Positions 1-9,166 are shown, counted from the first letter of the stretch. The stretch: 64,000 nucleotides of DNA from an uncultured Clostridia bacterium (GCA_934178555.1 CAKPQL010000004.1:1-64000); one strand, 5' to 3'. The notes: generated by a model from the letters alone, not told the origin. A program made the numbers and translations.

Positions 1-23
1 TTTTTGTTTACTAGGCTACATAA

Positions 24-44
24 TGTGTGTGTGTGTGTGTGTGT
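24..44. repeat. (TG)10 dinucleotide microsatellite
   Basis: A perfect run of ten TG units plus one T. On the minus strand it reads as (CA)n shortly after an ATG at 73..71 that is preceded by an AAGGAG site. That frame gives a 20-codon peptide ending at TAG 13..11. With one repeat unit fewer the frame stays open to the window edge, so the tract could switch a gene that continues to the left of the window. Coding status is unproven. Confidence 0.85.
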
Positions 45-100
45 ACAGTACCAAGGGTTCTAGCGATTATCATAATTTATTTCTCCTTTGTTTTATTTGC

Positions 101-126
101 TGGTCGTCGGGACGCCGGTCCCTACA
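101..126. repeat. GC-rich intergenic repeat fragment (GTAGGG type)
   Basis: A GC-rich island in AT-rich spacer. On the minus strand it starts GTAGGGACCGG and resembles the GTAGGGGTCGATG hairpin at 7533-7560, which suggests a dispersed repeat family. The rest of the spacer, 127-287, shows nothing I can support. Confidence 0.4.
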
Positions 127-287
127 ACATTTGCAATATGTTACTATAAATATATACTAATATGTTTTATTTGTAAATAGAACTTTTAACTATTTTTTAA
201 TTTTTTATAACATAATACATTTTTTAATTCTATCTTAACCCTCAGCTTGTAGATATTAAAGACTTGCATTCTCAAAACACTAAATTG

Positions 288-1386
288 TTATCCTCTATCC
301 AATATTGTTTTTACTACCCCTTTATCTATTAATGTTCCAAATATGTTTTTTAAAATTATTAATATTATAGGTCCTAGTAGTAATCCAATCATTCCCATAA
401 ACTTAAAACCTGTATACATTGCAATTAATGTGAATATTGGATGTATTCCGAATTTGTCCACTTACTATTCTTGGCTCTAACAATTGTCTTACCACTAATA
501 CAATTACATATAAAATTAATAATGCTATAGCTAAATTTATGTCTCCGTTTATTGCAGATATTACTGCCCAAGGTACCATTACAGTTCCAGAACCCAATAT
601 GGGTAAAGCATCAACAAAGCCTATTCCCAATGCCGCAAGTAATGGATATGGTACATTGAATCCTATAAACTTAAATATATATAACCCAACTAACACTTCT
701 ACAAAAGATATTATTACTAGTATTACCTCCGCTTTTAAGTATCCTCCTAATGTAGTTGTTAATTCTTTTAAATGGATTCGTAACTTTTTTATCCATAATT
801 TTGGAAAATGATGCTCCATCTGATCTAATATATATAGCTTGTCTGCACATATAAAATATGTTGCGAGCAATGTTATTACTATATATATACCAATAATAGG
901 TATTTGAGTTACCCCATTTAATAATGATGTTAATATATTTCTAATCCAATTTGATGCTGTAGAAAAAAAATCTCCTAATGAATTTTGGATAATGTTGTAT
1001 ACCTGTTCTGGAATTTTTATCTTTTTAAAATCCATGTTATCTATTAACCATTGTATTTGTTCATATCCCTTTTCTATATAGCCATTTAGTCCTTGTAGTA
1101 AATTTGAAGCTTCCGAAATAACACTTGCAGTTCCCCATACTATTAATCCTATTAAAATTGCAAATGCAAATAGTAATACTATTATAGCACTAGTTTTTCG
1201 TGTTAATTTTGTTTTTCTTACCACTCTTTTTATTATAGGTTCTACAATTAAAGAAATTATAAATGCTATTAAAAATGGCATATAGAATACAGCCAATTTA
1301 AAAGCAAGATATACAGCAATAATGCTAACAGCCATTATAACTATTCTTTTTAAAACCCTTGTCCAATATCCCATATCTATTACCAA
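288..1386 (-). CDS. ytvI: YtvI-like sporulation membrane protein (AI-2E transporter superfamily), read through a +1 shift at CGG
   Basis: Polytopic membrane protein of the AI-2E/PerM superfamily. In this family YtvI is tied to sporulation, but its transported substrate is unknown. Hydrophobic segments lie near residues 10-45, 60-85, 155-180, 210-235 and 255-290. The start is TTG with GGGTGAT six bases upstream. After 312 codons the frame meets CGG (plus 448-450) and would end 13 codons later in an unrelated tail. Skipping that C restores the family C-terminus, with GIHPIFTLIAMYTGFK followed by a GLLLGPI helix, and ends at TAA 290..288. The full product is 365 residues, the usual YtvI length. 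Family call is confident; the frame restoration is an inference from homology. Confidence 0.85.
448..450 (-). other. In-frame CGG at the ytvI frame break (skip C at 450)
   Basis: Minus-strand codons are ATT CGG AAT in the zero frame and ATT-C-GGA-ATA after a +1 shift. The shifted frame supplies the glycine of the conserved G-I-H-P motif. Confidence 0.75.
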
Positions 1387-1465
1387 ATTTTATCACCCAT
1401 ATTATTATATGAATATGTTTTTTATTTATTCTAATTTAATCATTTTATTATTTACACTAAAGCAT

Positions 1466-1499
1466 AAAAAAATAGAATATATTTAATATTCTATTTTTT
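1466..1499 (-). terminator. Rho-independent terminator after the CBS gene
   Basis: The arms AAAAAATAGAATAT and its complement surround a short loop. The hairpin sits just after the CBS-domain gene on the minus strand, and the A/T-rich arms give a U-tract on either strand. Confidence 0.6.
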
Positions 1500-1554
1500 A
1501 GGACATCGCAAATATTAATTCACGTAATATATAAAATTATTTAACTAACAAACT

Positions 1555-1998
1555 TTACATCCAGTTTTTAGGATTATTATTACATCTACAAATTCCTTCT
1601 ACTGTATTAGATACTTCTGCTTGATTTATATTTTCATGATGTGCTAAATCTCCTAATGTTATTATTCCCACTAAATCATTATTTTGTATTACTGGTATTC
1701 TTCTTACTTGACAATCACACATCATTTTACTTGCTTCAGATACTTCTGCTGTTGGATCCACTTTATAAATTGTCGTTGTCATTATATCACTTGCTGGTGT
1801 ATTTTTAGCATCTTTACCACAAGCAACACTTCTTAAAGTTATGTCTCTGTCTGTTATTAAACCTACAACTTTTTTTGAAGAATCACATATTGGTATACAA
1901 CCAATGTGATTTTCAGACATCAATTTTGCCACGTCATATACTGTTGTATCAGTATTTGCCCAAACTACATTTTTACACATACATTCATTTACTTTCAT
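1555..1998 (-). CDS. CBS-domain protein (two CBS modules)
   Basis: A 147-residue protein made almost only of a CBS pair. Module 1 is about residues 5-60, with GCIPICDSSKKVVGLITDRD. Module 2 is about 75-125, with RRIPVIQNNDLVGIITLGDL. CBS pairs bind adenine nucleotides or similar ligands, and stand-alone ones usually act as energy-state sensors, so the exact role here is unknown. An ATG five codons upstream lies inside the GGAGG ribosome site, so the second ATG is the likely start. The gene follows the PxxP-tailed protein gene and murD in the same direction and ends at a hairpin. Confidence 0.85.
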   Translation of the reverse strand: MKVNECMCKNVVWANTDTTVYDVAKLMSENHIGCIPICDSSKKVVGLITDRDITLRSVACGKDAKNTPASDIMTTTIYKVDPTAEVSEASKMMCDCQVRRIPVIQNNDLVGIITLGDLAHHENINQAEVSNTVEGICRCNNNPKNWM

Positions 1999-2063
1999 AC
2001 ATAATTCCTCCATTTCTGTGGTTATTATTACACAAAATGAAGTAATTTATGCGAGAAATTTAA

Positions 2064-2603
2064 CTACATCATTGGGGCATAAGGTGGCACTGAACCTCCT
2101 GAATATGGTGAAGTATCTGCTCTATGCCCTGGGAACGGTGGTCTTACTCCAGGAAAAGGCGGTCTTACTGGTGGTCTTCGTCTTAACAAATTTCTTAAAA
2201 TTAGTATTCTTATTAAATCATTTAATAAAAAATTTCTTTGCCTTGTTTCTGATGTTGGCTCTTCTTTTAGTTTTGCATTTGGATTTCTAACATCTCCATT
2301 TTTTAATTCTGTTCTAACTTGAACATTCACTTGCAAATTAGAATTTCCTTCTACGTTGTTGTACACCTCATCTGTCATCGTTCTTACTAATTCTTCTGTT
2401 ATTTGCTTATTTCTGTTTTTACTACATACATCTTCTACTACTGGATTTATTATTCTATATATATCTGGATACAAATCTTCTAGTCCATCATCATATTGTG
2501 TTTGTTCAACCCTTGGATAATAACTATCATATGTATAATTTCTTTCGTTATTAGCATACCCCAAAACGCTTCTCATATAATCTTCATAATTTTGATAATA
2601 CAT
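2064..2603 (-). CDS. Unrecognised protein with Pro-rich C-terminal PPFPG repeats
   Basis: 179 residues with no family I can name with confidence. The N-terminus is Tyr/Asn-rich (MYYQNYEDYMRSVLGY). The centre holds an LYPDIYRIINPVVEDVC segment followed by a charged helix with a possible amphipathic character. The C-terminus repeats RPPFPG twice after an RRRPP stretch and ends SGGSVPPYAPMM. Such composition is seen in spore-coat or cell-surface proteins, but there is no signal peptide and this is only a guess. The start follows AGGAGG, which is buried in a perfect 22-bp hairpin directly after murD, suggesting translational coupling to murD. Confidence 0.7.
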   Translation of the reverse strand: MYYQNYEDYMRSVLGYANNERNYTYDSYYPRVEQTQYDDGLEDLYPDIYRIINPVVEDVCSKNRNKQITEELVRTMTDEVYNNVEGNSNLQVNVQVRTELKNGDVRNPNAKLKEEPTSETRQRNFLLNDLIRILILRNLLRRRPPVRPPFPGVRPPFPGHRADTSPYSGGSVPPYAPMM

Positions 2604-2653
2604 AAATAACCTCCTAAATAATATATTATTATATATTATTTAGGAGGTTATTT
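2604..2653 (-). promoter_or_regulatory. Perfect 22-bp inverted repeat sequestering a ribosome site
   Basis: Bases 2604-2625 and 2632-2653 are perfectly complementary around a 6-base loop. In the minus-strand transcript the 3' arm holds the AGGAGG of the next gene and the 5' arm lies five bases after the murD stop. A ribosome finishing murD would disrupt the stem, so the element looks like a coupling or attenuation device. It lacks a clean trailing U-run, which argues against a simple terminator. Confidence 0.7.
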
Positions 2654-2658
2654 ATTTG

Positions 2659-4053
2659 TTACATTTCTTGAACTATTTCTTTAAATTTATCTCCTCTTTC
2701 CATAAAGTTTTTAAACATATCAAAACTTGCACTTGCAGGAGAAAACAATACTATTTCACCTAATTTCGCAACTTCTCTTGCTTTTGTTACCGCTTCTTCT
2801 AAAGTATTTACTCTGTATATTTTCATATCTTTTTGTTGTGATTTTAACTCGTTTTTTACTGCTGTTTCTATTTTATCTGCAGTTTGCCCCATTAATATTA
2901 ATGATGAAACTTTATCTACTATTGGTTTTGCTATAGGGTCATATTCTAGATGTTTATCATATCCTCCAGCAATCAATACAATTTTTTCATCAAAAGCATT
3001 TAATCCTGCAATTGTCCTTGTTGGGCTAGACCCAATTGAATCATTATACCATTTTATTCCATCTATTTTCCTTACAAATTCTAATCTGTGCTCTACTCCT
3101 CTAAATTCTTTTATAGCTTTTGCTTGATTTTCTATCTCTACTATTGTACCAGTCGCCCCTATTGCTGCACATGCATTTTCATAATTATGCGTTCCTCTTA
3201 AAATCATGTTTTTTGTATTTAGTATGTGCCTTCTCAATCCATCTTCTGATTTCTTTATTATTCCATCATCTACAATTATTCCTGTTGATAGTTTTTCCCT
3301 GCTACTAAAATATATAACTTTTCCATTAGCATTTTTTGCAAGTTTTCTTGTTATTTCATTATCATAGTTGGTAACTAATATTCCTGTTTCATCTTGATAC
3401 TTAAATATGTTTGCTTTTGCTTCTATATATTCATCGTATGATTTATGTATATCTAAATGGTTTGGAGTAATATTAGTTATTACCGAGATTTTAGGACTTA
3501 CCTTCATAGTCATCAATTGAAAACTACTTAGTTCTAGTACAACATAATCTTCTTTTTCCATCTCTTCTAATTTTGTAAATAGTGGTATTCCAATATTTCC
3601 ACCCAAATAACATTTTTTACCATTTGCTTTTAGAATTTCATATATTAAACTTGTTGTAGTTGTTTTTCCATCGCTTCCAGTAACACCTATAACTGTACCT
3701 GGGCACATTTCCACAACTAATTCTATTTCAGAAGTTAATATTGCTCCTCTTTCCAATTCGTTAATTATCTCTGGTGTATCTGGTCTCATACTTGGTGAAC
3801 GAAATATTATGTCAAACCCATTCAAATTTTTTAGATATCCTTCTCCTAAAGACAATTCCATTCCATAATAATTTATTTTATTTATTATATCTTTGTCAAT
3901 TTTATCTTTCTCTTTTTTGTCAAATAAAGTAACCTTAGAATTATGTTTATATAAGTAATCTATTAACGGAATATTGCTTACTCCTATACCTAACACTGCA
4001 ACTTTTTTACCTCTTATGTAATTATTAAATTCTATCAATTTTTCGTTTATCAT
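2659..4053 (-). CDS. murD: UDP-N-acetylmuramoyl-L-alanine--D-glutamate ligase MurD
   Basis: Cytoplasmic ATP-dependent ligase that adds D-glutamate to UDP-MurNAc-L-Ala in peptidoglycan precursor synthesis. 464 residues, slightly longer than the common 450. The N-terminal Rossmann-like domain begins VAVLGIGVSN. The ATP loop GVTGSDGKTTTTSLIYE is at about 124-140. The Mur-family NITPNHLDIH is near 195, and the ligase-domain FRGVEHRLEFV with YNDSIGSSPTRT is near 318-345. AAGGAG lies nine bases before the ATG. It stands apart from any mur/fts cluster; murC is about 40 kb away on the other strand. No CGG codon is in phase. Confidence 0.96.
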   Translation of the reverse strand: MINEKLIEFNNYIRGKKVAVLGIGVSNIPLIDYLYKHNSKVTLFDKKEKDKIDKDIINKINYYGMELSLGEGYLKNLNGFDIIFRSPSMRPDTPEIINELERGAILTSEIELVVEMCPGTVIGVTGSDGKTTTTSLIYEILKANGKKCYLGGNIGIPLFTKLEEMEKEDYVVLELSSFQLMTMKVSPKISVITNITPNHLDIHKSYDEYIEAKANIFKYQDETGILVTNYDNEITRKLAKNANGKVIYFSSREKLSTGIIVDDGIIKKSEDGLRRHILNTKNMILRGTHNYENACAAIGATGTIVEIENQAKAIKEFRGVEHRLEFVRKIDGIKWYNDSIGSSPTRTIAGLNAFDEKIVLIAGGYDKHLEYDPIAKPIVDKVSSLILMGQTADKIETAVKNELKSQQKDMKIYRVNTLEEAVTKAREVAKLGEIVLFSPASASFDMFKNFMERGDKFKEIVQEM

Positions 4054-4111
4054 AAGATCTCTCCTTTTATTTTCTTACATTATTTATATATTCTAACTTT
4101 ATTTTTTTGTT

Positions 4112-4146
4112 ACAAAAAACGACCACTTGCAAAACTGCAAATGGTC
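4112..4146 (-). terminator. Rho-independent terminator after the 53-residue ORF
   Basis: An 11-bp stem (GACCATTTGCA with TGCAAGTGGTC) around a four-base loop, followed on the minus strand by a T-run. It separates the small ORF upstream from murD. Confidence 0.75.
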
Positions 4147-4157
4147 TTGTCCGAACG

Positions 4158-4319
4158 TTACTTAGTAAATATAACTACGTAACGAACTTCTTCGCTGTCC
4201 CATCTTGCGTCTTTGATGTAGTATCCGTTTTTAAGATACATTTCAATTGTCTGTATAACTGTTGTGTCAGTCAGCGAGTCTACCCGAATTTCTACAGTGT
4301 TTGGTGTTGTTTTTTCCAT
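4158..4319 (-). CDS. Small 53-residue protein of unknown function, containing an in-phase CGG
   Basis: The ORF begins MEKTTPNTVEI and ends RYVVIFTK. AAGGAG lies 11 bases before ATG and a terminator follows. Its composition differs from its neighbours: it uses GAC, CTG, TCG, TAC and CGG, and is visibly richer in G+C, which suggests a foreign origin. Codon 12 is CGG (plus 4284-4286), here in an otherwise open zero frame. A +1 shift there would give GGG TAG and stop at once. It is therefore the one in-phase CGG of the window not explained as a frameshift site. I recognise no family; the strand and start rest on the ribosome site and terminator. Confidence 0.6.
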   Translation of the reverse strand: MEKTTPNTVEIRVDSLTDTTVIQTIEMYLKNGYYIKDARWDSEEVRYVVIFTK

Positions 4320-4441
4320 AATAAGAACAGCTCCTTATAATTAATATAGTGGTATTATATCACTTATTATTTTTTTTTGCAATTTTTACATATTTTTTTC
4401 AAAATTACTTATACTATTTCCAAGCAAGGAGGTGCTTGTGA

Positions 4442-4522
4442 ATGGAAAAGAAAAATAACAAAAATAACAGAAATAATGAAAACAATGAAAATCAAAATAA
4501 CAGAAATAATCAATGTAAATAG
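4442..4522 (+). CDS. Asn-rich 26-residue peptide
   Basis: A very short ORF, MEKKNNKNNRNNENNEN onward, half asparagine and ending QCK, with a strong AAGGAGGTG site seven bases before ATG. A 15-bp hairpin lies 24 bases after the stop. The ribosome site makes translation plausible. No function can be assigned; such peptides can also be chance ORFs. Confidence 0.45.
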   Translation: MEKKNNKNNRNNENNENQNNRNNQCK

Positions 4523-4545
4523 TATTTCTTAATTGGGGAATTTTA

Positions 4546-4589
4546 TTAGTATCTCCATAAGTTTTAGTTATTATTTATGGAGATACTAA
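4546..4589. terminator. 15-bp hairpin between the Asn-rich peptide and uvrA
   Basis: The arms TTAGTATCTCCATAA (4546-4560) and its exact complement (4575-4589) flank a 14-base loop. It lies between converging genes and may end transcription from both sides. Confidence 0.55.
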
Positions 4590-4610
4590 ATAAGATTCAT
4601 ACATATATAT

Positions 4611-7437
4611 TTATTCTAAATATTTTTTTAAAAATTTTCCTGTATATGATTTCTCATTTTTTACTAATTGTTCTGGTGTTCCCACTCCTATAACTTGTCC
4701 ACCATTTTCTCCACCTTCTGGTCCTAAGTCTATTATATAGTCTGCTGTTTTTATTAAATCCAAATTATGTTCTATTACTATTATACTATTTCCTGTATCT
4801 ACCAATCTTTGCAATATATCTACTAGCCTATGCACATCTGCAATATGCAATCCTGTTGTTGGCTCGTCCAATATATATAACGTTTTTCCTGTTGCCCTTT
4901 TTGATAATTCTGTTGCTAGTTTTACTCTCTGTGCCTCTCCTCCAGATAATGTTGTTGATGGTTGTCCTAACTTTATATATCCTAGTCCAACATCATATAA
5001 CGTCTGTATTTTCTGCTTTATTCTTGGTATATTGCTAAAGAATTCCAAAGCTTCCTCTACTGTCATATCTAAAACATCAGCAATACTTTTGCCTTTATAT
5101 TTCACTTCTAAAGTTTCCTTATTATATCGTTTTCCTTTACAAACTTCACATGGTACATATATATCTGGTAAAAAATGCATTTCTATTTTTAATATTCCAT
5201 CTCCAGAACAAGCCTCACATCTACCGCCTGCTACATTAAAGCTAAATCTACCTTTTTGGTATCCTCTTAATTTTGCCTCATTTGTTCCAGCAAAAATGTC
5301 TCTTATCATATCAAATATACCAGTATATGTTGCAGGATTAGAACGCGGTGTTCTTCCTATTGGAGATTGATCTATGTTAATTATTTTATCTATATTCTCT
5401 AATCCTCTTATTTCATCACATTTTCCAGGTTTTTCGTTTGAACCATTTAGTTCTTTTGCTATATGCTTATATAACACTTCGTTTACTAGCGTACTTTTTC
5501 CTGAACCAGATACTCCTGTAACACATGTAAATAATCCAAGTGGAAATTTTACATTAATTCCCTTCAAATTATTTTGAGTTGCATTTATTACTTCTATAGA
5601 TTTTTTAGTATGTTTTCTTCTTACTTTTGGAACTGCAATTTTCTTTCTGCCACTTAGATATTGGCCTGTTATAGAATCTGGCACAAGTTTTATTTCATCT
5701 GCCGTTCCCTGTGCTATTACATTTCCTCCATGTACACCAGCACCAGGACCTATATCTATTATTTGATCAGCAGCATACATTGTATCCTCATCATGCTCTA
5801 CTACTATCAAGGTATTTCCTAAATCTCTTAACTTCTTTAAAGTTGCTAATAGTTTGTCATTATCCCTTTGATGTAGACCAATACTTGGCTCATCTAATAT
5901 ATATAATACTCCAGTTAATCCAGAACCAATTTGGGTAGCAAGTCTAATACGCTGAGCTTCTCCTCCAGACAATGTTCCAGCAGATCTTGATAATGTTAAA
6001 TATTCAAGCCCCACATCCATTAAAAATTGCAATCTTTTGTTAAGTTCTTTAAATATTTGATCCGCAATCATTTTATCTTTCTTGTTTAGTTCTAAAGAAT
6101 TTATAAACTCTTTTATTTTGTTTATTGGCATATTAGTTAATTCATTTATGTTTTTTCCTCCAACTTTTACAGCTAAACTTTCTTTTTTCAATCTAGCTCC
6201 ATTACATTCATCACAGTCGCTATTGCTCATATATAATTCATAAAACTCTCTCATTCCAGCAGACTTGGTTTCATTGTATCTTCTTTGTAATGTTGGAATT
6301 ACGCCTTCAAATGGTGCAGTAAATTTTCTAACTCCAGCTGCAGATTCATATTTAAAATCTATTTTTTCATCTCCTGTACCATACAATATTTTATCTAAAA
6401 ATTCTCTTGGTAACTTCTTTATTGGCTTAGATATATCAACACCATAATGTTTTCCAATACTTTCAAAATACATTTTTGCCATGGTGTCTCCTTTTTTCAT
6501 TGTACTTGCTCCAAAAGCCTTTACACCATCATATAATGTTTTGTTCTTATCTGGTATTATTAAATCTTCATCCATTTTCATTAAGTATCCAATACCTGTA
6601 CATTTAGGGCAAGCTCCCATTGGATTATTAAATGAAAACATTCTTGGAGTTAATTCTTCAAAACTTATTTCACAATCTGGACATGCATAATTCCCACTAA
6701 ACAATCGTTCATGGTCTCCAACTATATCTATTAAAACTAAGCTATTTGCATATTTCATAGCAATTTCTACAGACTCTGCTAATCTATTTCTTATATCTGG
6801 TTTTACTACCAGCCTGTCTACTATTATTTCTATATTATGTTTTCTTTTTCTATCTATCTCTATATCATCTGTTAGCTCTACAATATTTCCGTCAATTCTT
6901 GCTCTTACAAATCCCTCTTTTGAAAAATCTTCTAATAATTTTCTGTATTCTCCTTTTCTGCCTCTTACTACAGGAGATAATATTTGTATTTTTGTTCCTT
7001 CTTGTAATTCCATTATACTGTCAACTATTTGATCTATTGTTTGTTTTTCTATTTTTTTACCACATTTTGGACAATACGGAATTCCAATTCTTGCATATAA
7101 TAAACGTATATAATCATATATCTCTGTTACAGTTCCTACTGTAGAACGAGGATTTCTTGAAGTAGTTTTTTGATCTATTGAAATAGCTGGTGATAAACCT
7201 TCTATTAATTCCACATCTGGTTTTTCCATTAATCCTAAAAATTGACGTGCATAAGAAGATAAGCTTTCTACATATCTTCTTTGTCCTTCTGCATATAAAG
7301 TATCAAATGCTAATGATGACTTTCCGAGATCCAGATAGACCTGTTACTACTACCAACTTATCCCTTGGAATTTCCAAATTTATGTTTTTTAAGTTATGCA
7401 CTTTTGCCCCTTTTATTGTAATTTTATCATTATTCAT
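4611..7437 (-). CDS. uvrA: Excinuclease ABC subunit A, read through a +1 shift at CGG in the first Walker A
   Basis: DNA-damage sensor of nucleotide excision repair, a dimeric ABC ATPase that loads UvrB. ATG 7437 follows AAGGGGGC. The first 37 codons give the canonical N-terminus up to VTGLSGS. Codon 38 is CGG (7324-7326) and the zero frame stops seven codons after it. Skipping its C restores [24 protein letters not shown] sequence and the rest of the protein. The total is 941 residues, the normal UvrA size. Also visible are CPKCGKKI and CPDCE zinc ligands, two LSGGEAQR signatures, the second P-loop [15 protein letters not shown], and [18 protein letters not shown]. An 8-bp hairpin lies just before the ribosome site. 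uvrB is not in the window. Confidence 0.93.
7324..7326 (-). other. In-frame CGG inside the uvrA Walker A (skip C at 7326)
   Basis: Codons read TCT CGG AAA in the zero frame and TCT-C-GGA-AAG after +1. The restored glycine is the GSGKS glycine of the first ATP site. Confidence 0.8.
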
Positions 7438-7452
7438 AAAAATAGCCCCCTT

Positions 7453-7473
7453 CGGATTTGTCTATCAAATCCG
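7453..7473 (-). other. 8-bp hairpin immediately upstream of the uvrA ribosome site
   Basis: CGGATTTG and CAAATCCG flank a 5-base loop, ending three bases before the AAGGGGG site on the minus strand. It may stabilise or regulate the 5' leader. I see no LexA-type operator. Confidence 0.4.
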
Positions 7474-7532
7474 CGTATTATAGACACTAATAGGCCTCTA
7501 TAATAGTTCATTAATTATTTGTTACCAAAAAT

Positions 7533-7560
7533 GTAGGGGTCGATGTCTACATCGACCCTT
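7533..7560. repeat. GTAGGGG palindromic repeat/hairpin
   Basis: A 10-bp stem GGGTCGATGT/ACATCGACCC with a CT loop, flanked by GTAG. It is much richer in G+C than the spacer around it. It lies after the cadherin-like gene and before uvrA. The T-run on the plus side would also let it act as a terminator. Confidence 0.6.
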
Positions 7561-7588
7561 TCATTTTTTCTTCTGTATTTTTATTGAA

Positions 7589-9121
7589 TTAAAAATGTTT
7601 TCCGCCTTTTCTTTTTGGCTCATTATTATTGTTGTTTTCTTCTCTTTTTTTCTCTTCATCTTGTTTTTCTTCATCTTCACCTAAGAAAGAATAATCAGGT
7701 TTTGCATATTCTAACTTATTTTGTTTTTTGTAATGTATTATTAAAAATGTTATTACTAATATAGCTACCAAAGTAATTGCTGCAATAGATGCTATAATTT
7801 TATAATTTACTTTATTATTTTCTCCTTTTGTAATTTCTACAACCTTTTCAGGATTATTTATTGTTATTCTATATTCTATTGTTTTTTCTTCTGCTCCTTC
7901 TTGTTGTATTTTTAATATTACAGTATATTTATTTTCACCTACAACTAAATCAAAAGTACCTATTCCTTCATATACTATGTTACTATTATTTAATGCATCC
8001 AATATTTCTATTGACTTTAACCATTCTTCTAATTTTATATTATATTCTATAATATTTTCTAAAATTGTAGGTTCTCCTAATTTTATTTCTATCTTTTCTC
8101 CGTTATCTTTTATTCCCATAATTACAAATGCATTTAGAGGTATTTCTTGTGTTCCTTTTGTTAATTTTATTTCATAATTAGTAACTGTTCCATCTTCTGC
8201 TGTAACTGTTATTATTATTGTATTTTCTCCATCTTGCAAATTTTCGTTACCCACAATCTCATATTTTGCTTTTTCATTATTTACTTCTGCTATAACTTCT
8301 ACGTCAGTTACATCTGAATTTATACTTGCTACATAACTTGTTATGCTTGGATTAAATTCTGGTGTTAGTTGTACCCCTGTTATTGATAATGATTTTAATG
8401 TTGCATCATTAGACTTTTTTTCTTCTGGTGCTGTTGAAGGTTGTGCACTTGGTTCACTAGTTGGTGTTGCTGGTTTTGTTGTTGTTAAATATGATGTCAT
8501 TATATAAGCTGTTTTACCATTATATGTTACTTTACTCCATCCGTTGCTTCCTATTCCTGTTCTTGTAACACTATCTCCTTTTTGTAATGAACCCACTTTA
8601 GAACTACTTGTACTATAACTACTTCTTATATTTACTTCTGTTGTTGCATATACAGTTTCGTTTACATTTGAAAATGTTGGTGCTGCTGGTGATGGAGCTA
8701 CTGTTGGTGGTGCACTTGGACTTGGGCTAGGTTGTTGTACTGGTGCAGAAACTGTTATTGTAATTGATTTATTTACATTTTGTCTTACAAGATCTGAACC
8801 TGTTACTTGTCCTGATAATGTGATAGTATAAGTTCCTGGCGTAGCAGATGAAAATGTTGCAGAAATTACATTTTTAGTAACTTCTCCATCTGCTGCATCA
8901 GCTACTGATGTTGTACCACTTAATGTTCCTCCAGATGCTGTTAATTTTAAATTCCAAGCTTCAGTCGCTTGTACTCCCACTGTAATATTAACAGTATTAC
9001 CTGTTGTTACATTATAACTTGAAGGTGTTACAGTAGCTGAAGCTGCATAAACTTTGTTGGCAATAATTAACATTACTATAAATGTTAATATAAATAGTAT
9101 TTGTTTTTTTATTTTTTTCAT
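7589..9121 (-). CDS. Secreted or anchored protein with SH3b and cadherin-like domains
   Basis: 510 residues. The start is chosen at the ATG six bases after AGGAGG; an upstream in-frame ATG has no site. A signal peptide covers about residues 1-27 (KKIKKQILFILTFIVMLI). A beta-sandwich, Ig-like segment follows (about 28-120), then a Pro/Ser/Ala linker and a bacterial SH3 domain with VNIRSSYSTSSSKVGSL and GWSKVTYNGKTAYI. A cadherin-like beta-sandwich repeat (LKSLSITGVQLTPEFNPSIT) comes next, then a second weaker repeat, a C-terminal transmembrane helix near 450-472, and a charged Lys/Glu/Asn tail. It likely sits on the cell surface binding wall material. It follows the glucosaminidase gene by 45 bases, probably in one operon. 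Confidence 0.85.
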   Translation of the reverse strand: MKKIKKQILFILTFIVMLIIANKVYAASATVTPSSYNVTTGNTVNITVGVQATEAWNLKLTASGGTLSGTTSVADAADGEVTKNVISATFSSATPGTYTITLSGQVTGSDLVRQNVNKSITITVSAPVQQPSPSPSAPPTVAPSPAAPTFSNVNETVYATTEVNIRSSYSTSSSKVGSLQKGDSVTRTGIGSNGWSKVTYNGKTAYIMTSYLTTTKPATPTSEPSAQPSTAPEEKKSNDATLKSLSITGVQLTPEFNPSITSYVASINSDVTDVEVIAEVNNEKAKYEIVGNENLQDGENTIIITVTAEDGTVTNYEIKLTKGTQEIPLNAFVIMGIKDNGEKIEIKLGEPTILENIIEYNIKLEEWLKSIEILDALNNSNIVYEGIGTFDLVVGENKYTVILKIQQEGAEEKTIEYRITINNPEKVVEITKGENNKVNYKIIASIAAITLVAILVITFLIIHYKKQNKLEYAKPDYSFLGEDEEKQDEEKKREENNNNNEPKRKGGKHF

Positions 9122-9166
9122 TTGTTTCCTCCTATATATTTGTTTTTTATGGGTCACATTCATACC

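Noticed and set aside
11..73. EutN-like microcompartment start (MIIARTLGTV)
   Set aside because: Only the first few residues resemble it; the rest is CA-repeat translation and then a stop.
437..811. Plus-strand ORF opposite ytvI
   Set aside because: Antisense shadow of the membrane gene, no ribosome site and no family features. Many similar leucine- or serine-rich shadows opposite real genes were left out for the same reason.
4107..4340. Plus-strand 77-codon ORF in the murD upstream region
   Set aside because: The minus-strand 53-codon ORF on the same DNA has the ribosome site and terminator; the plus-strand frame has neither.
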